Notes under the pieces: generated by a model
Databases searched by the model: none
Seen by the model: only the letters and a program-made list of their open reading frames with translations
Told to the model about the DNA's origin: nothing
NCBI GenBank assembly: GCA_964020085.1
Contig: OZ026606.1
Span: forward strand, 14,418,609-14,482,608
Reading direction: 5' to 3'
Source of the DNA: Micromussa lordhowensis
Taxonomy: Eukaryota; Cnidaria; Anthozoa; Scleractinia; Lobophylliidae
Length of the DNA stretch: 64,000 nucleotides
Program-made: the position numbers and the translations under genes
Shown here: one piece after another, positions 56,601-58,724 of the stretch
Layout: the number at the start of each line of letters is the position of its first letter
Numbering within the stretch: position 1 is the first letter of the stretch

Positions 56601-58724
56601 CGTGTTAAGCGACGTCAAAACAGCCTTCACGTGTACCCCCGCCTTAAATAAAGCAGTAACAAAGAGCATTTTCAAGAGCAGAATGTTGGCAAGGATTGGA
56701 ATTTCTTAGTCGATGGTTATCTCTCTATTCTATAGGAGCTGCGTCAAATGGAAATGCAAATGACCAGACCTGGCATGGGAGCCCGATCTACCACCATGAT
56801 AGGCAATGACATCGCTCCAGCTCAACTTAAGGCCGAGCACATTTTGCTGAAGAGGAAAAACCAACTTCTGCTCAAGAAAGAAAAACGCATCCAGGTCAGC
56901 TGCTAGTTGTTGTTTTCGAAATTCGTTGCAGTATTAAGCCCTGTGTCCACCTTCATGGTATGGGGCTATTTGACAGCCCTCGTGTGTAAAGTGAAGTTTC
57001 CTTGCGATTCTTGCACGCGAAAATATCGCTCCTTGCTCGACAATCAACAAGTAAAAAACAGCAACTCGGGTCGCCAGAAACCCTGTTTACCAACACTTTC
57101 TGGACTTAGCATTTAGAGATTGATATATATTGGTTAATAGGGCAGTGTCATGAATGTAACTTTGAAAAATCAAAACCAAAATGAGTCATTCGTTGAAATC
57201 TTAATAGACAGGTGTGGTTTTGTTAAAATGTCTGTACAAGTGCACTGAAGTTATGAAAAGAGTGATATGATGAGTTACGCGTGATATGTGATATGATATA
57301 ATACGTGATATGATGGATTTTGCGTGCACAAGATTGTTTCATCAATCATGTAAGTCAAATTAAATAAGTCTTGTTGACGTTTCCAACGTTTGTCTTCGTG
57401 TCTCGGAAAAATCGCTTAAAACCAATTACAATTTGTTCTCCCTTCAACGATTCGCGTGATATTTTCATATTGTGTTCTAGGAAATTTGGTGTGTGAGAGA
57501 AGGTTCTCAGTCATAATTTTAGCACGTCTGTGAGTAAAAATGTAGCAAAATCGCCATATTAGTGTCCATTTAAATGAACGAACGAAATTGCGTACAGCAC
57601 ATGTGGGTTTTCATGTTAAAGAGATCGTAACGAAAACTTGTGAAAGGCTGGAAACGCGCGTAATAAGAAAGCGTGGGATACGCGCGTGATAAGAAAGCGC
57701 GGGACACGCGCGTGAATACGAAAGTGGTTCCTGCTCACAGTACCCTCTCTTAAACGTTGATAAATTATGTTTATTTGTTTTTTTTTTTCTACAGGACCTC
57801 TGCACTGAATGGGCCAAAAAGCCGAAGGAAGAGCAGTCATTTGAAGCTTTCCATCGAGCAGTGAGTGCGGCAGCCGCTCATCAGTATGGACGAACTAAAT
57901 ACAAAGTCAACACGCTGATGGTGGTAAGTATCGAACTCTCATGGGTGGCCTGAGTATAGCACGGAAAGCGATAGTCAGGGTTGGGGGTTGGAGCTATTTT
58001 GTCCATTCTTTAAACGCTTTCGAGCGCATTTTGGTAATAACTCCCTCTGAGTCGTGCAATTCTAGACAAAGGTATAAGAGGTCAAAGTGATTTTGTGAGG
58101 GAAGGCGTCGCTGGTTGATGAAAAGCAGATCTTGGAGTAAATGATACCATTAGCACATTTTGAAATAGGACTAAGTCGAAAATTAACGTTGCAATCAAGT
58201 CAGTGCAATATAAACCTGAATAAAACGTTGATGGTGATTCTGGATTAGCTAAATTCAGCTTTGAACCCAGTGTTTACCGATTTATTCAACGGTAGAAAAT
58301 GTTAGTTCATCATGTAAAGGAAATGTGGAACTTGAAGTATTTTGTATCGAGGAATCAGCTTCAGCTGATAGCAGTTTCTTTAACCCTGATGATTGCAAAG
58401 AATCTACTTAGATAATAAATGTTATCGTCGTTTCATAATACCGCGTTGATATTATCCCCCTGGTTTGTTGTCTTCACTCCCATGATGTTGTAATAATCAA
58501 ATTTAGAATATAGTTGAAGACATGAACAAGAAGGCAATGTGTGTAACCCACCAAGCCATTCAACCATGCCAAGACAAGCTCATTCAGTAATAATCGTGGT
58601 AACGTATGGTGTTTGTTTACAATTTCAGATGCTAAAGAATCAGAACGGTACTACGGCTAATGGTGGAGTCTGCAAAGCGGACCCCAAAGTCACAGAAGGG
58701 AGTCGCGCCTGCGTTATCATGTGA
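8612..58724 (+). CDS. KIF28P: Kinesin-3 family motor, KIF28P/KLP-6-like (27-exon gene)
   Basis: This is a microtubule plus-end motor with an N-terminal motor domain. I traced 27 exons with GT-AG boundaries. Phases are compatible throughout and the coding length of 2967 nt gives 988 aa. Seen directly: P-loop GQTGAGKS at about residues 106-113, switch I NATSSRAH at 219-226, switch II DLAGSE at 255-260, [12 protein letters not shown] at 304-315, a neck coiled coil at about 350-390, an FHA domain at about 476-590 (VNGMPL and DRILFG) and the kinesin-3 tail motif DPFWEPPED near 690. Kinesin-3 proteins usually carry cargo through tail domains such as PH. No PH domain is seen here, which fits the KIF28 branch, and the protein ends in CVIM, a CaaX box. 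Start: the ATG at 8612 directly precedes the [10 protein letters not shown] strand typical of kinesin N-termini. Introns 6, 10, 14, 15 and 20 carry large mobile elements, yet no exon is broken. The subfamily name is inferred from domain order and motifs; KIF1/KIF13 relatives are the alternative. Confidence 0.85.
8698..8736 (+). CDS. KIF28P: Kinesin exon 2
   Basis: Encodes [12 protein letters not shown], the first beta strand of the motor domain (VAVRVRPF is near-universal in kinesins). Acceptor ttgcag, donor gtaagt. Confidence 0.88.
8805..8881 (+). CDS. KIF28P: Kinesin exon 3
   Basis: Encodes residues 17-43, including [14 protein letters not shown]. Acceptor ttgcag, donor gtaggg. Continues the motor domain in frame. 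Confidence 0.85.
9029..9045 (+). CDS. KIF28P: Kinesin exon 4 (17-nt microexon)
   Basis: A 17-nt exon, GAAACCCGCCAAAGGAG, encodes GNPPKE between a tag acceptor and a gtgaga donor. It is needed to keep the frame between exons 3 and 5, since the phases only match when it is included. Confidence 0.75.
9210..9232 (+). CDS. KIF28P: Kinesin exon 5 (23-nt microexon)
   Basis: Encodes FTFDFSYW, the conserved F-x-F-D strand of the kinesin motor. Acceptor ttacag, donor gtgagt. Confidence 0.85.
9427..9548 (+). CDS. KIF28P: Kinesin exon 6
   Basis: Encodes residues 56-97, including [16 protein letters not shown] and NAFEG, the segment just before the P-loop. Donor gtgagc. The following intron is 5.5 kb. 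Confidence 0.9.
10342..10422. repeat. 81-bp hairpin element
   Basis: GTACCCTGCTAGCAGAGC at the left and its complement at the right, with inner arms ATCTTTCCTAGATA and TATCTAGGAAAGAT. In kinesin intron 6. Confidence 0.85.
11237..11310 (+). tRNA. tRNA-like sequence, copy 1 (probably pseudo or SINE head)
   Basis: 74 nt with a perfect 7-bp acceptor stem (GACCTCG / CGAGGTC), D-stem, T-arm GTGGG-TTCGATT-CCCAC, A box TAGCTCAGTCGG and B box GGTTCGATTCC. The anticodon stem pairs poorly (CGG/CCG only) and position 33 is not T in the standard register, so the decoding identity cannot be assigned. Confidence 0.6.
11535..11608 (+). tRNA. tRNA-like sequence, copy 2
   Basis: As copy 1, with one C to T change in the anticodon stem (ATCTGG), which weakens it further. 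Intact A and B boxes. Confidence 0.55.
12001..13203. other. Intronic sequence without recognised feature
   Basis: Part of kinesin intron 6. Only small ORFs without family resemblance. Confidence 0.4.
13204..14223. mobile_element. 1-kb element with ~45-bp inverted ends
   Basis: TGTGTGGTTCCAGAAAATAT followed by CCATACCC, ACCACGGAGGGAATT and a G-run at the left; the inverse at 14160-14223. The inner flanks also pair partly (GTGGTCAAA, GGAAATTCC). The ~0.7-kb core has no gene. Could be two inverted copies of one short repeat instead. Confidence 0.55.
15006..15084 (+). CDS. KIF28P: Kinesin exon 7 (P-loop)
   Basis: Encodes [27 protein letters not shown] is the ATP-binding P-loop (Walker A), with the catalytic lysine at about residue 112. 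Acceptor ggcag, donor gttagt. Confidence 0.95.
15187..15232. repeat. Short direct repeat GACCGGAACA(A/C)TAGGCATT
   Basis: Two copies, 27 bp apart, in kinesin intron 7. Confidence 0.7.
15992..16055 (+). CDS. KIF28P: Kinesin exon 8
   Basis: Encodes [14 protein letters not shown], the helix after the P-loop (GIVPR/I in the family). Acceptor ttctag, donor gtaagt. Confidence 0.9.
16060..16856. other. AT-rich intron 8 sequence
   Basis: Part of kinesin intron 8. Low-complexity AT-rich sequence; nothing recognised. Confidence 0.4.
16857..16976 (+). mobile_element. MITE with ATGACTGAGAAAATT ends, copy 2
   Basis: TATGACTGAGAAAATTGC at the left, AATTTTCTCAGTCATGA at the right, with GGCCTGCTCTCCGCCAATCA inside. 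Confidence 0.65.
17102..17191 (+). CDS. KIF28P: Kinesin exon 9
   Basis: Encodes [17 protein letters not shown]. The E-I-Y-N-E-x-V-x-D-L-L motif is a motor-domain hallmark. Acceptor ttgcag, donor gtgaga. Confidence 0.95.
17285..17381 (+). CDS. KIF28P: Kinesin exon 10
   Basis: Encodes [20 protein letters not shown] and the helix up to switch I. Donor gtatgt. The following 10.8-kb intron holds the BEN/DUF7869 transposon. Confidence 0.92.
17823..17854 (+). repeat. Left terminal inverted repeat of the BEN/DUF7869 element
   Basis: 32 bp, an exact reverse complement of 27485-27516, preceded by TA. It continues into the palindromic array. Confidence 0.95.
17870..18560. repeat. Left subterminal array of CCGTTCGAACGG palindromes
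   Basis: Tandem units of about 42 bp, each with CCGTTCGAACGG followed by ATCGAGCTATCCGTTC and a run of A. They are regular at 17960-18130 and increasingly diverged to 18560. The 12-mer is a perfect palindrome and is a plausible transposase or BEN-protein binding site (inference). Confidence 0.9.
18561..19300. other. Transposon interior without recognisable gene
   Basis: AT-rich sequence between the left array and the 14-bp repeat. The ORF at 18641-18910 shows no family resemblance. Confidence 0.5.
19307..19404. repeat. 14-bp tandem repeat GTCACTTCGTTCCA
   Basis: Six to seven near-perfect copies with variable 0-9 bp spacers, inside the BEN/DUF7869 element upstream of the BEN gene. The spurious ORFs across it only repeat VTSF or HFVP. 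Confidence 0.9.
19709..19716 (+). promoter_or_regulatory. TATA box of the BEN gene
   Basis: TATAAAAG lies 105 nt before the ATG at 19821, in an otherwise ORF-free stretch. The spacing fits a promoter for the BEN gene. Confidence 0.5.
19821..23088 (+). CDS. BEN-domain protein gene of the transposon (multi-exon, probably damaged)
   Basis: Likely exons are 19821-20013, 20197-20337 (possibly starting at 20128), about 21434-21780, 22218-22325 and 22609-23088, each bounded by GT/AG. The N-terminus reads [15 protein letters not shown]. The middle is polar: an early frame has [18 protein letters not shown], then a coiled coil [19 protein letters not shown] and [11 protein letters not shown]. The last exon holds the BEN domain ([20 protein letters not shown], then [14 protein letters not shown]) and ends at TAG. 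BEN domains bind DNA or mediate protein contacts in chromatin and viral proteins. The third exon switches frame near 21570 (KRAKA then stop in one frame; VTPAAATPA in the next), and exon 2 cannot join it in phase without a stop, so this copy may be a pseudogene or a small exon was missed. Confidence 0.6.
20395..20760. repeat. Diverged copies of the ATGGCGGC repeat
   Basis: Three to four units with ACAATGGCGGCC or a variant and TTTACTTTAAAATGACT, matching the array at 23205-24000 but 2.5 kb away, within an intron of the BEN gene. Confidence 0.75.
20850..21005. repeat. ~75-bp direct repeat with CCGCAGTCCCGCAGT
   Basis: Two clear copies in an intron of the BEN gene (around 20915 and 20980) plus a diverged one at about 20860. 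Related fragments recur near 21845 and 21910. Confidence 0.7.
23205..24430. repeat. ~120-bp tandem repeats containing ATGGCGGC
   Basis: About seven units between 23205 and 24000, each with TTCTTTTACTTTAAAATGAC, AACAATGGCGGCCTT and AGCTTACAAACGA, grading into three longer diverged units to 24430. Diverged copies also occur at 20395-20760. They lie between the two converging transposon genes. Confidence 0.9.
24605..26362 (-). CDS. DUF7869-type transposase-like protein, 585 aa
   Basis: A single open exon of 585 aa, transcribed towards the BEN gene. Visible blocks are a Cys-rich N-terminus (GCGCSRG), a helix-turn-helix-like stretch [39 protein letters not shown], a Cys pair (DLCFTCQDN), [31 protein letters not shown] (Asp near residue 394) and [12 protein letters not shown] (Asp near 436). 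The D-N-C-S-G-Q-N-K-N and G-H-T-K blocks are typical of the multi-copy DUF7869 family of cnidarians, fishes and oomycetes, which I take to be an RNase H-fold transposase; the catalytic role is inferred. The frame is undamaged. Position inside perfect TIRs supports it as the mobility gene. Confidence 0.8.
   Translation of the reverse strand: MEGLVGEEMENDQQENNNVITKVQTFIQDGCGCSRGLSGIQCSSQFAQEAILKNVYNCLELTRTELDLVVLANIQAFTAIEETGEKRKRNQPFAFQYQSRPLCKDMFLNLYGISKSWFQRLLHHWQNYGMSVRTHGNSKRLPHNTLPQAVAEDVKNFLSNFVDENAVLLPGRIPGYKNDDIKLLSSCDTKMSVWKTFKRACEDSSKQAVCYTKFIELWKQFHPNVVVAKSMTDLCFTCQDNTSKLLRAANLPEAEKSECVQAQQQHLNLVQSERELYRKVCEEAKCSFETMEDQINLVERHETCSLPTTMHYSFDFAQQIHIPSNPMQPGPIYFKTPRKCAIFGVMCEAIPRQVNYLIDEASDAGKGANATISYVHHYFEHDGLGETSVHLHADNCSGQNKNNYFIWYLAWRTILQLHHFVRYSFLIAGHTKFGPDRCFGIIKCSYKLNYMYISSIYEFGSMVESSSSGINKAELVGTHDGTVIVPVYNWSSYLEQFFRKLPNIKSYQHFRFSRDEPGRIYFKESNLSLEQSLMLLKNRTILPPASQLPAKVNPAGLSQERKQYLHREIRQFCKPGTEDLVAPAP
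26363..27169. other. Upstream region of the DUF7869 gene
   Basis: No TATA box or second ORF was recognised. It contains an isolated ATGGCGCC and leads into the right array. Confidence 0.4.
27170..27480. repeat. Right subterminal array of GTTCG repeats
   Basis: About 36-bp tandem units, CAGCCGTTCGACTTAACCG plus TTCGAAAAAAA. They share the CCGTTCG core with the left array but differ in spacing. Confidence 0.85.
27485..27516 (-). repeat. Right terminal inverted repeat of the BEN/DUF7869 element
   Basis: Exact inverted copy of 17823-17854, followed by TA. Confidence 0.95.
27655..28105 (-). mobile_element. MITE family B, copy 2 (reverse)
   Basis: Inverse of 5979-6450 with GTACGGCCCGCTAAAAG, TTTTGATTTATCGCCAAG and CTCGGTTAGTAAGAGG. 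Ends about 65 nt before kinesin exon 11. Confidence 0.75.
28172..28324 (+). CDS. KIF28P: Kinesin exon 11 (switch I and II)
   Basis: Encodes [13 protein letters not shown] (switch I, with Ala where most kinesins have Ser before His) and ends in DINLVDLAG, the start of switch II. Acceptor tattag lies about 65 nt after a MITE copy. Donor gtttgt. Confidence 0.93.
28388..29040 (-). mobile_element. tRNA-derived SINE-like copy, apparently interrupted
   Basis: In reverse: a tRNA-like head GGCCAAGTGGTTAGTGGACA near 29034, a body matching the SINE at 53490, and its tail at 28388-28560. About 370 bp of unrelated sequence lies between. Confidence 0.4.
29589..29853 (+). CDS. KIF28P: Kinesin exon 12 (microtubule-binding face)
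   Basis: Encodes [32 protein letters not shown] and [18 protein letters not shown], the switch II helix and microtubule-binding helices, then the final motor strand. Acceptor ctag, donor gtgctg. Confidence 0.95.
30294..30448 (+). CDS. KIF28P: Kinesin exon 13 (neck linker and coiled coil)
   Basis: Encodes [18 protein letters not shown], the neck linker (family form YADRAKxI), then a heptad-rich helix [15 protein letters not shown]. Acceptor caacag, donor gtatgt. Confidence 0.93.
30551..30648 (+). CDS. KIF28P: Kinesin exon 14
   Basis: Encodes a charged helix ending [10 protein letters not shown], between the neck and the FHA domain. Acceptor tccag, donor gtaaag. The 7.3-kb intron after it holds the pogo and DIRS elements. 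Confidence 0.88.
30699..33136 (-). mobile_element. Pogo/Tigger-like DNA transposon, 2.4 kb
   Basis: Terminal inverted repeats start CCGTATTTATTCACTTATAA (left) and the right end is the complement of TCGTATTTATTCACTTATAA. TA dinucleotides flank both ends, as expected for the Tc1/mariner superfamily. A three-exon transposase gene on the minus strand fills the interior. The element lies in kinesin intron 14. Confidence 0.85.
30987..32747 (-). CDS. Pogo/Tigger-like transposase (three main exons)
   Basis: Minus-strand exons are 32706-32508, 32395-31907 and 31483-30987, with GT-AG joints in phase. The first encodes a helix-turn-helix, [20 protein letters not shown]; the second a CENP-B-like DNA-binding part ([16 protein letters not shown]) and the first catalytic block ILNMDESPM; the third [11 protein letters not shown] and [17 protein letters not shown], giving a D-D-D triad, then an acidic tail. 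The protein cuts and pastes DNA at TA sites. An ATG at 32747 opens [14 protein letters not shown] but a TGA follows and about seven residues usual in the family are missing, so a small deletion probably disables the N-terminus. Confidence 0.8.
33293..34766 (+). pseudogene. DIRS gag-like gene with a frameshift
   Basis: The likely start is [11 protein letters not shown] at 33590. A Ser/Pro-rich N-terminus is followed by [20 protein letters not shown] in another frame. The switch falls at a run of eight A near 34136; seven would keep the frame. The C-terminal part has a Cys/His cluster, [20 protein letters not shown] with HSCNSC following, resembling the zinc-binding end of cnidarian DIRS gag proteins. 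A sequencing error in the A run is possible. Confidence 0.65.
34636..36412 (+). pseudogene. DIRS reverse transcriptase and RNase H, frameshifted
   Basis: RT motifs: [57 protein letters not shown] and the active-site [11 protein letters not shown] (Y-L-D-D). After PASPVC the frame shifts near 35640, where a short family segment is missing, and resumes as [16 protein letters not shown]. RNase H begins [11 protein letters not shown]; a second shift near 36083 leads to [12 protein letters not shown] and [15 protein letters not shown]. Synthesises cDNA in an active element; this copy cannot encode it. Confidence 0.75.
36409..37121 (+). pseudogene. DIRS tyrosine recombinase, internally deleted
   Basis: The N-terminal part reads [20 protein letters not shown]. 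About 100 residues usual in the family are missing after DDRLAL. The catalytic part follows in another frame: [38 protein letters not shown] and [16 protein letters not shown]. That leaves R, H-x-x-R and the nucleophile Tyr (R-Y-I-R-S) visible. This enzyme would integrate circular cDNA. Confidence 0.75.
37130..37452. other. DIRS 3' non-coding region
   Basis: GC-rich sequence with GGGCTGGGGCTGGG-type runs and a short TTATTATTG stretch. No inverted partner was recognised at the 5' end. Confidence 0.4.
37452..37672 (+). mobile_element. MITE family B, truncated copy 3
   Basis: Starts TACCTCTTACTAACC and keeps GATAAATCACAAAACATTTT and GCAGGCCGTACA. The central palindrome is mostly lost. Confidence 0.65.
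37940..38075 (+). CDS. KIF28P: Kinesin exon 15
   Basis: Encodes a polar linker, then [26 protein letters not shown]-x-L-S precedes the FHA domain in kinesin-3 proteins. Acceptor aacag, donor gtacat. Confidence 0.92.
38281..39859. mobile_element. Foldback element with ~570-bp inverted arms
   Basis: The left arm (38281-38860) and right arm (about 39305-39859) are inverted copies starting CATATGTATGGAGAGCC. The outer arm is a tandem array of alternating ACAATCGTTAGTGCAGAATT and CCAATCGTTGGTGTTAATC units. The inner arm carries GGACTAC 7-bp repeats (more copies on the left) and GGTATAAAAC motifs. The 440-bp loop has no recognised gene. Located in kinesin intron 15. Confidence 0.85.
39879..40028. 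mobile_element. Small palindromic MITE
   Basis: Inverted ends TTATTTGACTACAACTACC and GGTAGTTGTAGTCAAATGA, 150 bp, directly beside the foldback element. Confidence 0.65.
40407..40470 (+). CDS. KIF28P: Kinesin exon 16 (FHA start)
   Basis: Encodes [20 protein letters not shown], the first FHA strand with the conserved G-R pair. Acceptor ttctag, donor gtgagt. Confidence 0.92.
40847..41024. repeat. Long hairpin (palindromic MITE)
   Basis: Arms AAGCAATAGAGC to GGTTTGCAT pair imperfectly around a short TTGACTTTGTC loop. Lies in kinesin intron 16. Confidence 0.7.
41384..41526 (+). CDS. KIF28P: Kinesin exon 17 (FHA core)
   Basis: Encodes [19 protein letters not shown] and [20 protein letters not shown], the FHA core with the conserved S-x-x-x-x-H and N-G positions. 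Acceptor ttacag, donor gtaagc. Confidence 0.93.
41858..42004 (+). CDS. KIF28P: Kinesin exon 18 (FHA end)
   Basis: Encodes [12 protein letters not shown], the last FHA strand, and [15 protein letters not shown]. The D-W-x-x-A-x-x-E-I motif follows FHA in this family. Acceptor tccag, donor gtaatc. Confidence 0.93.
42621..42708 (+). CDS. KIF28P: Kinesin exon 19
   Basis: Encodes [20 protein letters not shown], a conserved helical segment (LLPMVxEANxISEEL-like in kinesin-3). Acceptor caacag, donor gtatgt. Confidence 0.9.
42921..42977 (+). CDS. KIF28P: Kinesin exon 20
   Basis: Encodes [19 protein letters not shown]. Acceptor cctag, donor gtaagt. The next intron (9.75 kb) holds the HECT/integrase element. 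Confidence 0.88.
43025..43300 (+). mobile_element. MITE family A, copy 3
   Basis: Begins TTATTAACCGAGAGTGAGGT, with GGTTTGAGATTTTCCTGTAA and TTAGCCGGTCAGAG. Lies 48 nt after the donor of kinesin exon 20. Confidence 0.75.
43301..44207. other. Kinesin intron 20, before the HECT element
   Basis: AT-rich, with a short TTAGCTACAT direct repeat near 43845 and no gene. Confidence 0.4.
44208..44440 (+). repeat. Left inverted array of TGCAAATTAAAAAT
   Basis: About eleven units of roughly 20 bp with spacers such as TTGC, TTTACC and AGTACA, ending in AAAAGTCCTGCGCGCGCA. Confidence 0.9.
44687..45771. mobile_element. Pogo-type nonautonomous element nested in the HECT element
   Basis: Ends CAGTCAACTCTC... 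and its complement, each flanked by TA; the inner TIR repeats GTAAGCGGACACC-like motifs. No transposase. It contains a 284-bp tandem duplication (44758-45041 and 45042-45325). Confidence 0.85.
44758..45325. repeat. 284-bp tandem duplication
   Basis: Two nearly identical copies beginning CGAGAATTATTCCCGTAAGC and ending in ATATTGGCGAG, followed by a palindrome CGTAAGATATTGGCGA and its complement (45307-45340). Confidence 0.9.
45934..46230 (-). pseudogene. Fragment resembling a LINE ORF1 C-terminal (FP-like) domain
   Basis: Minus-strand 98-aa frame with [20 protein letters not shown], then [16 protein letters not shown]. This pattern resembles the FP-type C-terminal domain of non-LTR ORF1 proteins. 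Its 5' part overlaps the start of the HECT gene on the other strand, so one of the two ends is not authentic. Confidence 0.35.
46192..49692 (+). pseudogene. HECT-domain E3 ubiquitin ligase-like gene (G2E3-like), disrupted
   Basis: Segments: 46192-47303, 47871-48103, 48641-48774, 48893-49164 and 49442-49692, with GT-AG joints in phase. The N-terminus has FCHKCGKM, then a ubiquitin-like stretch [18 protein letters not shown], an acidic linker, and a RAD18-type UBZ finger [20 protein letters not shown]. The HECT part runs from [20 protein letters not shown] through [20 protein letters not shown] to the C-lobe [15 protein letters not shown], where the Cys (codon 49588-49590) is the catalytic position. 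Two lesions: a frame change near 46450 and an in-frame TGA at 47132-47134 that would be CGA before a CpG transition. HECT ligases form a thioester with ubiquitin; a role in transposition is unknown. Stop at 49692. Confidence 0.75.
47329..47640. repeat. Interspersed repeat with ACGGGGAGGCT and GGGTACC motifs
   Basis: A ~300-bp insertion in the first HECT intron, with terminal GGGGAGG-like and CTTCCCG-like ends and internal AAAGGGTAGGG and AAAGGGGTACC repeats. Resembles a common cnidarian MITE. Confidence 0.55.
50377..51310 (-). pseudogene. Integrase-core (RNase H-fold) protein, internally deleted
   Basis: The minus strand first encodes a helix-turn-helix-like [20 protein letters not shown] ending LSTLKRRL, then, after a frame change near 51115, [35 protein letters not shown] and [18 protein letters not shown], then AGWWIDFF and [12 protein letters not shown]. 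The D-C-G-T-E-N and Q-R-I-E blocks hold the second Asp and the Glu of a D-D-E triad. Roughly 100 residues usual between K-R-R-L and F-P-I-H-G, including the first Asp block, are missing. Converges on the HECT gene; stop at 50377. Confidence 0.75.
51455..51500 (-). ncRNA. Degenerate hammerhead ribozyme-like motif
   Basis: The minus strand reads CTTGATAATGGAGT, loop, then ACTTCGAAACGTCG. GGAGT and ACTTC can pair as stem II, and GAAAC matches the second core. The first core is TTGATAA instead of CTGANGA, so cleavage is doubtful. Hammerheads are known in Penelope-like elements. Confidence 0.35.
51569..51868 (-). pseudogene. GIY-YIG endonuclease C-terminus of a Penelope-like element
   Basis: Open in one frame from the insertion edge: [30 protein letters not shown], then [20 protein letters not shown]. 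The V-Y, C-x-x-C, Y-I-G and R-x-x-E-H positions match Penelope-type GIY-YIG nucleases. The reverse transcriptase part is missing. Confidence 0.8.
51949..52145 (-). repeat. Extra solo copy of the terminal array
   Basis: A second complete set of TTTTTAATTTGCA units ending in CCCTTCTGGGCCACCGTA, immediately outside the right end. Either a duplicated terminus or a short nonautonomous relative. Confidence 0.75.
52360..52382. repeat. C homopolymer run
   Basis: About 18 consecutive C, an assembly-prone site. Confidence 0.8.
52727..52814 (+). CDS. KIF28P: Kinesin exon 21
   Basis: Encodes [16 protein letters not shown] and [10 protein letters not shown], the W-x-W/F-x-x-x-K-F-x-x-R motif of the kinesin-3 tail. 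Acceptor ttttag, donor gtaatc. Confidence 0.92.
52855..53265 (+). mobile_element. MITE family C, diverged copy
   Basis: Shares GACAACTGTTTGGTGT-type, CAAATCTTCCAAGTTTCCTA and GCTTGAAACGTGAACGAGAT blocks with 56232-56647. Terminal motif degenerate. Confidence 0.65.
53271..53346. mobile_element. Short MITE with CGTTCCCAGGG ends
   Basis: CGTTCCCAGGGTCTCTC and GAGACACCCTGGGAACGAGG are inverted. A relative lies at 61228-61328. Confidence 0.7.
53486..53726 (-). mobile_element. tRNA-derived SINE (reverse)
   Basis: On the minus strand the head reads GGCCTTATGGTTAGTGTACT with a B-box-like GTTCGAGCC, followed by GGACAAGACACTTTACTCTC and a tail with a C-run. The body is repeated at 54518-54720. Confidence 0.65.
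53844..54014 (+). CDS. KIF28P: Kinesin exon 22 (DPFWEP motif)
   Basis: Encodes [20 protein letters not shown] and LSITDYK, the kinesin-3 tail block shared by the KIF1, KIF13 and KIF28 branches. Acceptor ttag, donor gtattt. Confidence 0.94.
54518..54722 (-). mobile_element. SINE copy, head truncated
   Basis: Shares GGCAAGACACTTTACTCTCA (minus strand) and CCATCGCAGGGTTACC with the SINE at 53486. Lies just before kinesin exon 23. Confidence 0.6.
54766..54888 (+). CDS. KIF28P: Kinesin exon 23
   Basis: Encodes [18 protein letters not shown] and [10 protein letters not shown], the start of a beta-rich C2-like tail region. Acceptor tttag, donor gtagac. Confidence 0.9.
55265..55540 (+). CDS. KIF28P: Kinesin exon 24
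   Basis: Encodes [31 protein letters not shown] and [12 protein letters not shown], a beta-rich tail module. Acceptor ctgcag, donor gtatgc. Confidence 0.92.
55541..56231. other. Kinesin intron 24, unannotated part
   Basis: Contains CCAATCA-type motifs and an imperfect inverted repeat built on CGATACTCAATT, but no complete element could be delimited. Confidence 0.35.
56232..56647 (+). mobile_element. MITE family C with TTAAGGCGGGGGT ends
   Basis: Left TTAAGGCGGGGGTTAACATG, right complement of TTAAGGCGGGGGTACACGTG. 416 bp, non-coding. Confidence 0.8.
56736..56894 (+). CDS. KIF28P: Kinesin exon 25
   Basis: Encodes [15 protein letters not shown] and a basic helix [17 protein letters not shown]. 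Acceptor tatag, donor gtcagc. Confidence 0.88.
57652..57722. repeat. ~26-bp tandem repeat ACGCGCGTGATAAGAAAGCG
   Basis: Three copies in kinesin intron 25. Confidence 0.85.
57795..57923 (+). CDS. KIF28P: Kinesin exon 26
   Basis: Encodes [19 protein letters not shown] and [13 protein letters not shown]. Acceptor ctacag, donor gtaagt. Confidence 0.88.
58629..58724 (+). CDS. KIF28P: Kinesin exon 27 with C-terminal CaaX box
   Basis: Last exon of 96 nt: [20 protein letters not shown], then GSRACVIM and TGA. The terminal tetrapeptide C-V-I-M is a CaaX box with Met at X, the form farnesyltransferase prefers. Acceptor ttcag. The phase joins exon 26 exactly. Confidence 0.88.
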   Translation: MLKNQNGTTANGGVCKADPKVTEGSRACVIM

